A stretch of 64,000 bases of DNA from Proteiniclasticum aestuarii. Its GTDB lineage: Bacteria; Bacillota; Clostridia; Clostridiales; Clostridiaceae. Shown here piece by piece: positions 17,128 through 24,727 of this stretch (its first letter is position 1; each line of letters starts with the position of its first letter). A model generated the notes under the pieces. It was not told the origin of the DNA. It saw nothing but the letters and a program-made list of their open reading frames with translations, and did no database searches. The stretch is from assembly GCF_017368455.1 (NCBI RefSeq), contig NZ_JAFNJU010000008.1, positions 90,758 to 154,757 on the forward strand, written 5' to 3'. The translations under genes were made by a program, and so were the position numbers.

Positions 17128-17717
17128 GACCTTCCCTCCTTTTCTTCCAGATAGTCTTTCAGTTTCTTCAGGCCTCTATGGTATTTCGACAGCAGTGTGG
17201 AGAGCTTCATATCAAGGTTCTCCGCGATTTCACGGTGCTTCATGCCCGATACGGCGTAGAGCATGATGATCTCCCTCTCCTCTTCTGTGAGCTTCTTAAG
17301 AACCCCTTCCAGCACCATGCGGTCCTCCGCATCGGTGACATAGGAGAACCTTCTTTCATTGCTGATCTCCATGGGATCCTGCACATCATATCGCCCTCTT
17401 TTCTTCACCTCGGAGTAGTACAGATTCTTCGTGATGGTGAACATCCACGCCAGGGGTTTCCCCATGGGTTTATAGAGATGCGCTGCAGAAAGGATTTTGA
17501 GATAGGTCTCCTGCATGATTTCAAGGGCCATGTCATGGTCCCGGGTCAAAGATACGGTGAATGCATACAGGGTTCTTTCCGTAAGATGATACAGTTCATC
17601 CAGTGCAGTATTGTCTCCTTTTCCGATTCGGACAAAAAGTCTCTCATCAATGGCTATGGGCTTATATTCGGTTTTCGGTAGTTCGTTCACACTGAGAACG
17701 AATGTAAACAGCATCAT
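17124..17717 (-). CDS. ECF-type RNA polymerase sigma factor
   Basis: A 197-residue sigma-70-family protein. The region 2 pattern includes DNTALDELYHLTERTLYAF, ALEIMQETYLKIL and KPLAWMFTITKNLYYSEVKKR, and region 4 is KLTEEEREIIMLYAVSGMKHREIAENLDMKLSTLLSKYHRGLKKL, a helix-turn-helix for -35 recognition. No region 3 is apparent. It directs a small regulon, probably including its own operon, and is held by the anti-sigma factor whose gene overlaps its stop. AGGAGG lies 8-9 nt before two consecutive ATGs (17717 and 17714). Confidence 0.9.
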   Translation of the reverse strand: MMLFTFVLSVNELPKTEYKPIAIDERLFVRIGKGDNTALDELYHLTERTLYAFTVSLTRDHDMALEIMQETYLKILSAAHLYKPMGKPLAWMFTITKNLYYSEVKKRGRYDVQDPMEISNERRFSYVTDAEDRMVLEGVLKKLTEEEREIIMLYAVSGMKHREIAENLDMKLSTLLSKYHRGLKKLKDYLEEKEGRS

Positions 17718-17755
17718 CTCTTTGTCCTCCTATCTGGATAACTGTCCAGCATCTC

Positions 17756-17767
17756 ATTTTATTGCAT
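17756..17767 (-). repeat. 12-bp motif upstream of sigma operon
   Basis: ATGCAATAAAAT, second copy of the motif at 15970-15981; here preceded by AACGAAAGA. It is 39 bp before the sigma start codon. The rest of the 583-bp gap (17718-18300) is AT-rich and holds the nhaC promoter and leader; nothing else is recognisable in it. Confidence 0.35.
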
Positions 17768-18079
17768 TCTTTCGTTAATTTACATTTTGTTCATATATAA
17801 AAAGAAGGAAAGCCTCAAAGACTTCCCCGATGATTTCTTTTCCCGATTGTTACCTGTTATATTATCATATTTTCACAAACAATGTGCCGAATATCCTAAA
17901 AACGTTATCATTTATTGCGTTTGAAAATCTTGCAATGACTTCCCTGATCTTTTTTCCATGAGACAGGAGCATGTGGAACCATTTCGGACCATCTGCCCGT
18001 AATTCTAAGAATGAGACTTTTCACATCTTCTCAGATGGCATTCTTTTGCATTACTCCTATATACTCCATCATATGGTGT

Positions 18080-18108
18080 TTTACTTTGTATTTACAATAT
18101 ATTATAAT
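18080..18108 (+). promoter_or_regulatory. Sigma-A promoter of nhaC
   Basis: TTTACT, 17 bp, TATAAT. The -10 is a perfect consensus. Transcription would begin near 18115, leaving a leader of roughly 185 nt. Confidence 0.7.
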
Positions 18109-18140
18109 ACTATTATGTTTATAAATATGTGAGATTCATA

Positions 18141-18182
18141 ATGGTGTCACCTATCTAACGAGTGATCACCATCATATTTTTG
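18141..18182 (+). promoter_or_regulatory. Leader hairpin with T-run in nhaC 5' UTR
   Basis: ATGGTGTCAC (18141-18150) pairs with GTGATCACCAT (18162-18172) with one bulged base, followed by CATATTTTTG. It looks like a leader terminator that could attenuate nhaC. No known riboswitch motif is recognised. Confidence 0.45.
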
Positions 18183-18300
18183 TAAGCTTATTTTTTTGGC
18201 ATGATTTTCAGTATGGATTTCATTCAGAAAGTAGCTTATTCTCATCGCATTCATTCCATCAACAGGAATACAATCAGCACAAAAGAAAAGGAGTGGTTCG

Positions 18301-19761
18301 TTGCCAATTTCAAGTATGAAAAAACCCAGTTTCACTTATGCCCTCATGATGCTACTTAGCGTAGTCGCTATTATATCTGTAGGGATTCTGGCATTTGATG
18401 TGGAAATCCAGATGCTTATGTTCATCAGTATGTTCACCCTGATACCCTTTATGATGGGTCTCGGGTACAATTACAAACAGATCGAGACCTCCATGTTCAA
18501 ATCCATGAGTAAGGCACTCCAGTCCGGACTGATCCTCCTGGCCGTGGGCATGCTCATCGGAACATGGATGGCATCAGGTACGGTGCCTACCCTGATCTAT
18601 TACGGAATCAATCTGATTTCACCTAGATTCTTCCTGGTGTCGGCACTGCTTTTCACCTCCGTCGTATCCCTGACCACCGGAACTTCATGGGGAGCCATCG
18701 GTACTGCCGGTATCGCCATGATGGGTGTAGGGGCAACCTTAGGTGTTCCAGCTGGAATCACCGCAGGTGCCGTCATCAGTGGTGCCTACTTCGGAGACAA
18801 GATGTCTCCGCTATCTGATACCACAAACCTGGCACCCACGGTTGCAGGTGGTACTTTATTCGGACACATCAAGCATATGCTCTGGACTACGGTTCCTGCC
18901 TATACCATCACTGCGGTGATCTTCACCTTCATGGGTCTGAAATACACTGCGGAAACCGTCAATGCGGAAAGTGTGAATCAGCTACTGACGTATCTGTCTT
19001 CGAGCTTCAGCATCGGAATCATTCCAATGATTCCCATTGCTGTGCTCATCGGACTGATGATGATGAAAAAACCCGCGCTTCCAGCAATCTTCATTGCTGC
19101 GGTAGTCGGAGGAATCATCGCCGTAGCCTATCAGGGCTTCGGCTTCAGTGAAGTCCTCAACACCATGTACAGCGGATACAGCGTGGAAGCGGGTATCGAG
19201 ACCGTTGACAGTCTGCTTCAGCGAGGCGGGCTCACAAGCATGCTGCCCCTCATCGCACTGTTCCTCTTCGCTTTAGGCCTGGGCGGAATGCTGGCAGACT
19301 CCGGTGTACTGGAAACCCTCATCGGTTCCTTTGCCCATAAGATCAACCATACAGGCACCCTTGTCATCGTAACGGTTATCGTAAGTTATGTGACGCTGGC
19401 CATCGGCGGAGCCATCTATTTCTCCACTGTCATGACCGGTACACTGATGAAACCGATCTTTGAGCGCATGAAGCTGAAACCGGAGAACCTCTCCAGAATT
19501 CTGGAAGATACCGCCACTCAGGCCGGTGCTCTGATTCCCTGGACAGGTGCCGGAATCTATACAGCAGCGACCCTTGGCGTTCCAGTGATTGCTTATCTTC
19601 CCTATACATTCCTGGCATTCATCACACCCATGGTTTCCCTTTTCTACGGAATCACAGGTCTGACCATGACACGGATGGACAAGGAAGAAGTGCAGAAGGT
19701 ACGCGTAAGAAGAGAAAGAGAAAAGAAACTCATGATGAAATCCCTGGAAGCCAATTCCTGA
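18301..19761 (+). CDS. nhaC: NhaC-family Na+/H+ antiporter (TTG start)
   Basis: Polytopic membrane antiporter of 486 residues with about 11-12 hydrophobic segments. Family-typical stretches are VSLTTGTSWGAIGTAGIAMMGVG, AGAVISGAYFGDKMSPLSDTTNLAP and ILEDTATQAGALIPWTGAGIY, as in NhaC and the related malate/lactate antiporter MleN. It exports Na+ (or exchanges an organic acid) against protons. The start is TTG 18301 because AAAGGAG lies 7 nt upstream; the first ATG (18316) is 22 nt from it. The long leader with a terminator-like hairpin suggests attenuation. Monocistronic. Substrate choice within the family is uncertain. Confidence 0.88.
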   Translation: MPISSMKKPSFTYALMMLLSVVAIISVGILAFDVEIQMLMFISMFTLIPFMMGLGYNYKQIETSMFKSMSKALQSGLILLAVGMLIGTWMASGTVPTLIYYGINLISPRFFLVSALLFTSVVSLTTGTSWGAIGTAGIAMMGVGATLGVPAGITAGAVISGAYFGDKMSPLSDTTNLAPTVAGGTLFGHIKHMLWTTVPAYTITAVIFTFMGLKYTAETVNAESVNQLLTYLSSSFSIGIIPMIPIAVLIGLMMMKKPALPAIFIAAVVGGIIAVAYQGFGFSEVLNTMYSGYSVEAGIETVDSLLQRGGLTSMLPLIALFLFALGLGGMLADSGVLETLIGSFAHKINHTGTLVIVTVIVSYVTLAIGGAIYFSTVMTGTLMKPIFERMKLKPENLSRILEDTATQAGALIPWTGAGIYTAATLGVPVIAYLPYTFLAFITPMVSLFYGITGLTMTRMDKEEVQKVRVRREREKKLMMKSLEANS

Positions 19762-19814
19762 TGGAAGAACCCGGTTCTCAAAACAGAATTTCATCCTGAC
19801 TATACTAACTTCTA

Positions 19815-19845
19815 AACACGGAAGCCATCCTGGCTCCGTGTTTTC
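19815..19845 (+). terminator. Intrinsic terminator after nhaC
   Basis: AACACGGAAGCCA and TGGCTCCGTGTT pair (one bulged A) followed by TT. Confidence 0.85.
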
Positions 19846-19900
19846 TTCTGCCCTTTTTTCCCTAAATGATCGTGTTCTCTTACGTCCTTTTGTGCTGATA

Positions 19901-19909
19901 TGATATGAT
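19901..19909 (+). promoter_or_regulatory. Possible extended -10 promoter
   Basis: TGATATGAT fits TGnTATnAT, 36 bp before the methyltransferase-like gene; a weak TTACGT lies upstream. Confidence 0.35.
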
Positions 19910-19944
19910 TACTCTTAAGAATACAATGCGGAAAGAGGGATCCC

Positions 19945-20964
19945 ATGATTCAGTTTGAAAGAACGCCTGAAATGAACAAAGCCATGAAAGCTCTGGTTGA
20001 CTCCATGCACAGCATGCGCGCCTATCTTTCTGATGTGCTGCCCTATATGGAAACTGTGCTGACACCTTCCGATGAGAAGAAGCTGCTTTCCATTCTCAGA
20101 AAATACGACATTCCTGAAGAAAATCTTCAGAAAGATATCCGTACGCTGAAGGAGAATCCTTACTTCAGAAACATTCGACTGGAGAAAGTGGATACGGATA
20201 CCGTGCGGTACCAGAGATCCGTCATTCGGAGAAGAACCCTCATGAATATGGATTTTCATAAGCCCCTGGGCCGCTATCTCTTTCACTATCATCCCATCGG
20301 ATACTTTAGTGAGGATCTGGAACTGCCGGTGCTCATGGAAGGAAGCGGCGTATGGATGTCTCCTGCCGTCAGCGAAATCGAGAGTATGCGAGAAGGCATC
20401 GACAAAGGTCATGGGAAATGCCTGACCTTCGGCCTTGGCATCGGCCTTATCCTCTATATGTGGCTTCTGAAGGAAGAGGTGGAGAGTGTCACTGTTGTGG
20501 AAGTCAACAAGGATGTCATCGATCTTTTCGAGAAGCAGATTCTGCCTCAGTTTAATACCGGCAAGAAAGTGACCATCATCCACGCCAGTGCCTATGACAA
20601 ATGGAATGAAACATTTCTCAAGGAATTCGATTATGTCTATGCGGATTTCTGGGAAAATACAGAAGATGGACTTGCCTGCTACACGAATCTCATGGAAAAG
20701 AAGATTGATCTTCCCCATATCGACTACTGGATTGAAGATTCCATCCTTGCAGACATCCAGTACATGGTCCTCTCCTATCTGTCCGTGGTCTATTACAAGA
20801 GAAGCATCATGGATTTCATGTCTTCCATTGATCCGGACATGAAGCGATATGCCATAAAGATCAACAAGTACTTCAAAAGAAGAAGTGATACCATCCACAC
20901 AGAGGATGAACTGCTGGATCTCATTCATTCAAAGAAAGTGCTGAGAGAGATTCTATCCATATAA
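19945..20964 (+). CDS. SAM-dependent methyltransferase-like / spermidine-synthase-fold protein
   Basis: A 339-residue soluble protein. The N-terminal ~125 residues are helical and unrecognised. From about 150 there is a Rossmann methyltransferase core with motif I GKCLTFGLGIGLILYMWLL, an acidic loop at strand 2 (VTVVEVNKDVIDLF) and motif post-II FDYVYADFWENTEDG, as in spermidine synthase-like folds. The G-x-G-x-G signature suggests it binds S-adenosylmethionine or an analogue, but no substrate is indicated. AGAGGG precedes the ATG. It is followed after 71 bp by a GNAT gene on the same strand. Confidence 0.65.
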   Translation: MIQFERTPEMNKAMKALVDSMHSMRAYLSDVLPYMETVLTPSDEKKLLSILRKYDIPEENLQKDIRTLKENPYFRNIRLEKVDTDTVRYQRSVIRRRTLMNMDFHKPLGRYLFHYHPIGYFSEDLELPVLMEGSGVWMSPAVSEIESMREGIDKGHGKCLTFGLGIGLILYMWLLKEEVESVTVVEVNKDVIDLFEKQILPQFNTGKKVTIIHASAYDKWNETFLKEFDYVYADFWENTEDGLACYTNLMEKKIDLPHIDYWIEDSILADIQYMVLSYLSVVYYKRSIMDFMSSIDPDMKRYAIKINKYFKRRSDTIHTEDELLDLIHSKKVLREILSI

Positions 20965-21035
20965 AGAAGCTCTCTTCAGTTTTTGTAATAGGCTCCATAT
21001 TCCGTAAACAAACATGACCTTGGAGGGTAGTTTAA

Positions 21036-21872
21036 ATGACTGTAAAACTGGAAAAATACCACCAGAACCATGGCTCTGCCATAAAAAAGCTGATGATCAA
21101 GGATGATTTTGTCCGAAGAGACATGGAAGAATGTCTTTCGGCGTTTCCTGAATGCGCCATAGTAGCAAGGTCAGACGAAAGCATCGCAGCGGTAGGTGTC
21201 TACACCGGTGTTTCCGAAAAGACCAGTTTCACCTTCTACGTGCATCCCGCTTATAGACGCCAGGGCATCGGATCTCTTCTTCTTCGTACACTGGAGAAGG
21301 AAATGGCCGAAAAAGGGATTCAGGAAGTCGTCTGTGACTACATGGTGGATGATTCCATAAGCGCGTTTCTCGGCAGAAGAGGCTATGAAACATGGTTTCG
21401 CTCCACCCATATGATTTTCAGTGGCACGCTGGAGATGCCCAGCAGTCCCTCCATTTCGGCTTATGTGGACAGTGATTACCCTTATGTTCAGAAAATACTC
21501 AGTGAATCCTTCCACAGAATGAGGCTTCATGTTGGCCTTCGGTCCAGCTTAAGTGCACCCTCCGAAGAGGAACGCCTTTCCTTCTTAAAGAAAGCGGAAG
21601 ATATCTTTGTGCTCCGCTCTGAAGATGAAATCCTTGCTGTGGCCATGGTAGAAGGGAGCGAAATCGACAAGATTGCCGTGACTGTGGACAAGCAGGGGAA
21701 AGGTTATGGAAAACTGCTTCTCAGTCATACCGTAAAAGCACTCCTTGATAGAGGTTTTGACGAAGTCACTCTTTGGGTGGTGAAAGGAAACCCCGCGCAG
21801 GTGCTTTATGAGCACCTCGGATTCAAAGTGCATCGTCTTCACGAATTTGTGCACAAGAGACTTCAGAAATAA
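21036..21872 (+). CDS. Tandem GNAT-domain acetyltransferase
   Basis: A 278-residue protein with two GNAT folds. The first (about 1-135) has motif A FTFYVHPAYRRQGIGSLLLRTLEKEM, and the second (about 140-275) has KIAVTVDKQGKGYGKLLLSHTVKAL, followed by VTLWVVKGNPAQVLYEHLGFKVHR, the usual final strand-helix. Both acetyl-CoA binding signatures look intact. Acceptor unknown. It is a different architecture from the other tandem GNAT at 11397, which shows SatA-like features. GGAGGG supports the start; a terminator follows 13 bp after the stop. Confidence 0.8.
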   Translation: MTVKLEKYHQNHGSAIKKLMIKDDFVRRDMEECLSAFPECAIVARSDESIAAVGVYTGVSEKTSFTFYVHPAYRRQGIGSLLLRTLEKEMAEKGIQEVVCDYMVDDSISAFLGRRGYETWFRSTHMIFSGTLEMPSSPSISAYVDSDYPYVQKILSESFHRMRLHVGLRSSLSAPSEEERLSFLKKAEDIFVLRSEDEILAVAMVEGSEIDKIAVTVDKQGKGYGKLLLSHTVKALLDRGFDEVTLWVVKGNPAQVLYEHLGFKVHRLHEFVHKRLQK

Positions 21873-21885
21873 TTCGATGCAGTGT

Positions 21886-21920
21886 AAAGGACTGGCTTGA
21901 TATTCAAGTCAGTCCTTTAT
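21886..21920 (+). terminator. Intrinsic terminator
   Basis: AAAGGACTGGCTTGA and TCAAGTCAGTCCTTT pair around TAT with one mismatch, followed by ATT. Confidence 0.8.
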
Positions 21921-22025
21921 TACAGATATGTACTCCTTTGATCCTGGTTTTTCAGAATGCAATAGCACCAGAACTTTCGTCGACTTTCCTTTGAAAGGAA
22001 TAACCTTTCAGAAAATATATCCTCA

Positions 22026-22322
22026 TCATAAGCTGGTAAAGTGGATGAGTGGTGGCAGGATCAGTAGCAATACAGATATTGCAATCAACAGTTTCGTTGT
22101 TTTCTGGGACAACTTCGTTCTCCCCTCCCCTTTATACCATCCGCTGAACTGCCATCTGTTTCTGTAGATCAGAAATAAAAGGATGAGTACAGCCACTGCA
22201 CCAAGCCACATATATTCTGAAACACCCATGGACTTATATAGAATGCTCAGCATTGTAGAATAGAAAGCCCCGGACAGGAAAAAGATCAATAGGATTCGCA
22301 GTAGTTCTAGAATAACTCTCAT
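22026..22322 (-). CDS. Small membrane protein, unknown
   Basis: A 98-residue protein with three hydrophobic segments (about 5-25, 38-54 and 78-95) and a basic loop (RNRWQFSGWYKGEGRTKLSQKTTK) between the last two. AAGGGAG lies 7 nt before the ATG. It is 80 bp downstream of ccsA on the same strand and may be the last gene of the cytochrome c unit, but nothing in the sequence links it to haem. No family recognised. Confidence 0.6.
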   Translation of the reverse strand: MRVILELLRILLIFFLSGAFYSTMLSILYKSMGVSEYMWLGAVAVLILLFLIYRNRWQFSGWYKGEGRTKLSQKTTKLLIAISVLLLILPPLIHFTSL

Positions 22323-22401
22323 AATAATCTCCCTTTTTTTATGCTTCTTATATCATTTTCAGTATAACAGCTTATGACCAGATATACTCCGCTTTTCCTT
22401 T

Positions 22402-23214
22402 CTAGGCATAACTGTGTATGCTTGGAAGCAGTGTATTGACTCCGATATAGGTGAACAGTACACAGATGAATCCGATGACGGCGAAAAGCGCCGCCTTTTT
22501 CCCTCTCCATCCTCTTGTGATTCTAAGGTGGAGATAGATGGAGTAGATGATCCAGGTGATGAAGGACCAGGTTTCCTTGGGGTCCCAGGCCCAGTATCTG
22601 GACCAAGCCTGCTCTGCCCAGATGGCTCCTGTGATCATGACCAGGGTCAGAAAGAAATATCCCGCAGCCACTGCGCGGTAGCTGATGAAATCTAGCTTCT
22701 TGAGCTCGGGTACATGCTTGGAAATGAAGCTGTCCTCACCCATCCTCTTTCTTACGAGATACATGACCGAGACACCGCAGGCTACACCGAATGCCCCATA
22801 GCTGATGACTGCGGTAGCCACATGAAAAACCAGCCAGTTGCTCTGAAGGGCCGGCATCAGTGGCCTGATGTCTCTGCTCTGCATAGCCGCATACCCGATG
22901 ACAAGCAGAATGATCGGCATCACGAAGGTGCCCATGGCTTTGAAGCTGAACTTCCATTCAAAAATGATGAAAAGAAGCACTATGCCCCAGGCGAAGCTCG
23001 TGGCAAACTCATACTGATTGGTCAGGGGCACTCTGCCGGATTCAATACCTCGAATGACAAGGGCCGCCGTATGAGCGAGGAATCCACCGTACAGAATATA
23101 GGTGGCAATGGTGCCCGGTTTTTCTTTTCTGCCTATGAAAAAAACAAGATAAAGAATCATGGCTACGGCATAGATGCCGATGGCGATATAAAAAAAGATG
23201 TTCTCCAGTCCCAT
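22402..23214 (-). CDS. ccsA: Cytochrome c biogenesis protein CcsA/ResC
   Basis: A 270-residue haem-handling membrane protein of the system II cytochrome c maturation pathway. It shows eight or so hydrophobic segments and the tryptophan-rich WWD region (AEQAWSRYWAWDPKETWSFITW, about 200-222), with conserved histidines around it. With ResB it carries haem across the membrane and attaches it to CXXCH motifs of exported apocytochromes. Its ATG touches the stop of resB, so the two are coupled. The obvious client in the window is NrfA, encoded upstream. Confidence 0.92.
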   Translation of the reverse strand: MGLENIFFYIAIGIYAVAMILYLVFFIGRKEKPGTIATYILYGGFLAHTAALVIRGIESGRVPLTNQYEFATSFAWGIVLLFIIFEWKFSFKAMGTFVMPIILLVIGYAAMQSRDIRPLMPALQSNWLVFHVATAVISYGAFGVACGVSVMYLVRKRMGEDSFISKHVPELKKLDFISYRAVAAGYFFLTLVMITGAIWAEQAWSRYWAWDPKETWSFITWIIYSIYLHLRITRGWRGKKAALFAVIGFICVLFTYIGVNTLLPSIHSYA

Positions 23215-24524
23215 TACGATTTCCCTCCCTCTGTCTTATGCTCTTCCAGTTTTTCCTCCAGATGCAGTCTGAATGCCTCCCTGCTCTTCGGTGTGTCTCC
23301 GTAAAGCACCCATTCCTTCTCCTGCTCCTCCAGAAGGATCTGCTGAGGCACATAATAGAAAGTAAGAAGCAGTCCCAGAAGCATCATAGCGCCGCCAATA
23401 CCTGCGAAGATTGCACCAGGGTCCTTCACCACCTGAAGCACCGTGTAAAGTCTTGGCTCGAAAGCCTGAAAACTGATGCCCTTATAAGTCACCGTCTCAC
23501 CCATGGATGCCACATTCATGTAGACACTTTCTCCATTCTCATAGAGGGTGAACAGATATCTCGGATTGTTGAGAAACGGAGTCCTGGTGTAGATTTTTCC
23601 ATCCGAAAGCAGAAAATCAGGATAGAAATTCCGAAATTCGATGGCCAGATTCTCCTCTTCCAGAAAGAGAATTCCGGACTGATAGAAGCGTTCTCTTCTG
23701 ATCTCCTCATTCTCCTTATCCACGATGATGTTAATCATCCAGCCAGTACCGCTCTGATAGACCTTATAGCCCTTCACCCGCATGGGATCATTCACACTGA
23801 TCTCTCCGCTTTCAAGAATCTCCCCATCCTTGTTCTTGTAATCCACCGTGGAGATGTACTGATGGATGCTGTAATCACTTCTGTACTGTATGTCAAAATC
23901 CCTGAGATCCAGGTGATACTCCGTGTCTTCCATGAAAAGCTCATCTCCTGGAATGCCCCTCACATAGGTCTCATATCCCAGAATCTTTCCGGCTGCGAAG
24001 GCCACAATGACCATAAGAAGCCCCAGATGCACTATAAAGGATCCGAAATAGCCTGCTCTACGTCTTGCGCCATACCAGATTTTCTTTTCTTCAAAAATCA
24101 TCTGCTCAGTTTTTTTGAATCCCAGCTTCGTAAGAAGCATCGCAGGTTCCTTTGACGGCGCAGTCTTCATTTCCATGGTTTTTTTCTTCAGAAGGTCCGG
24201 TTCGAACTTCTCCGATCTTCTGAACTGCCTTATGGCGGAAGGCAGTCTTCTGATGCTGCAGAAAAAAAGATTCATGGATAAAAGTATCGTGAGCATGATG
24301 AAATAGATGGAATGATAGACATCATCAAGCTGAAAGACTTCAATGAATCTGACTATGGTCTCACTGTAATTCTCCTTGTAGAATCCGGGCAGATTTCCCT
24401 GGGGAAGAAGCGTACCCAGTGTAGAATATAGCGCGAGCAGCGCAAGCAGAATCATTCCGAATTTCATGGATGATAAGAACCTTAGTATGCGCCCTTTCTG
24501 TTTTCCCTTTCCCTTATCTCTCAT
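23214..24524 (-). CDS. resB: Cytochrome c biogenesis protein ResB/Ccs1
   Basis: A 436-residue membrane protein, the partner of CcsA in system II haem delivery. There are three N-terminal membrane segments (SMKFGMILLALLALYSTLGTLLPQ, IYFIMLTILLSMNLFFCSI and FGSFIVHLGLLMVIVAFAAG), a large extracytoplasmic domain of about 200 residues, and a last membrane segment near 380-400 (AGIGGAMMLLGLLLTFYYVPQQI). This is the ResB order. GGAGG precedes the ATG. A stable hairpin 18 bp upstream separates it from nrfA and could lower its expression relative to nrfA. Confidence 0.92.
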   Translation of the reverse strand: MRDKGKGKQKGRILRFLSSMKFGMILLALLALYSTLGTLLPQGNLPGFYKENYSETIVRFIEVFQLDDVYHSIYFIMLTILLSMNLFFCSIRRLPSAIRQFRRSEKFEPDLLKKKTMEMKTAPSKEPAMLLTKLGFKKTEQMIFEEKKIWYGARRRAGYFGSFIVHLGLLMVIVAFAAGKILGYETYVRGIPGDELFMEDTEYHLDLRDFDIQYRSDYSIHQYISTVDYKNKDGEILESGEISVNDPMRVKGYKVYQSGTGWMINIIVDKENEEIRRERFYQSGILFLEEENLAIEFRNFYPDFLLSDGKIYTRTPFLNNPRYLFTLYENGESVYMNVASMGETVTYKGISFQAFEPRLYTVLQVVKDPGAIFAGIGGAMMLLGLLLTFYYVPQQILLEEQEKEWVLYGDTPKSREAFRLHLEEKLEEHKTEGGKS

Positions 24525-24541
24525 AGTACCTCCAGCTACAA

Positions 24542-24570
24542 AATAAGACTCCCGACGAAGGAGTCTTATT
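24542..24570 (-). terminator. Hairpin between nrfA and resB (partial terminator)
   Basis: AATAAGACTCC and GGAGTCTTATT form an 11-bp perfect stem with loop TTCGTCG on the minus strand, followed by TTG only. The weak T-run suggests incomplete termination or an mRNA processing site inside an nrfA-resB-ccsA operon. Confidence 0.6.
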
Positions 24571-24601
24571 CATCATTTTCTTATTCTGATGTCTGTTCAG
24601 G

Positions 24602-24727
24602 TCAGTTCAGGATGGATAATGCTTCTTCGGTGAGACTTCTGGACAGATCCAGCAGCTCATGGGATTTGGCATTGTTGTGGAATCCTTCACTGTTCTCGAC
24701 GAACACAAAATCCCAGTACCATTGTGC
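24602..24727 (-). pseudogene. C-terminal nrfA remnant downstream of in-frame stop
   Basis: The 41 codons directly after the nrfA TAA, in the same frame, read AQWYWDFVFVENSEGFHNNA and so on to a normal TGA at 24602-24604. This is the conserved C-terminal NrfA segment (Q-x-Y/F-W-D-F-V-x-x-E-N-S-x-G-F-H-N). There is no start codon or ribosome site for it, so it is the severed end of nrfA, not a separate gene. Confidence 0.85.

Noticed and set aside
18147..18335. 62-codon minus-strand frame in the nhaC leader
   Set aside because: It overlaps the nhaC start, has no ribosome site, and the region is better explained as a leader.
21928..22167. 79-codon plus-strand frame opposite the small membrane protein
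   Set aside because: The minus-strand gene has a good ribosome site and clear membrane helices; this frame has neither.
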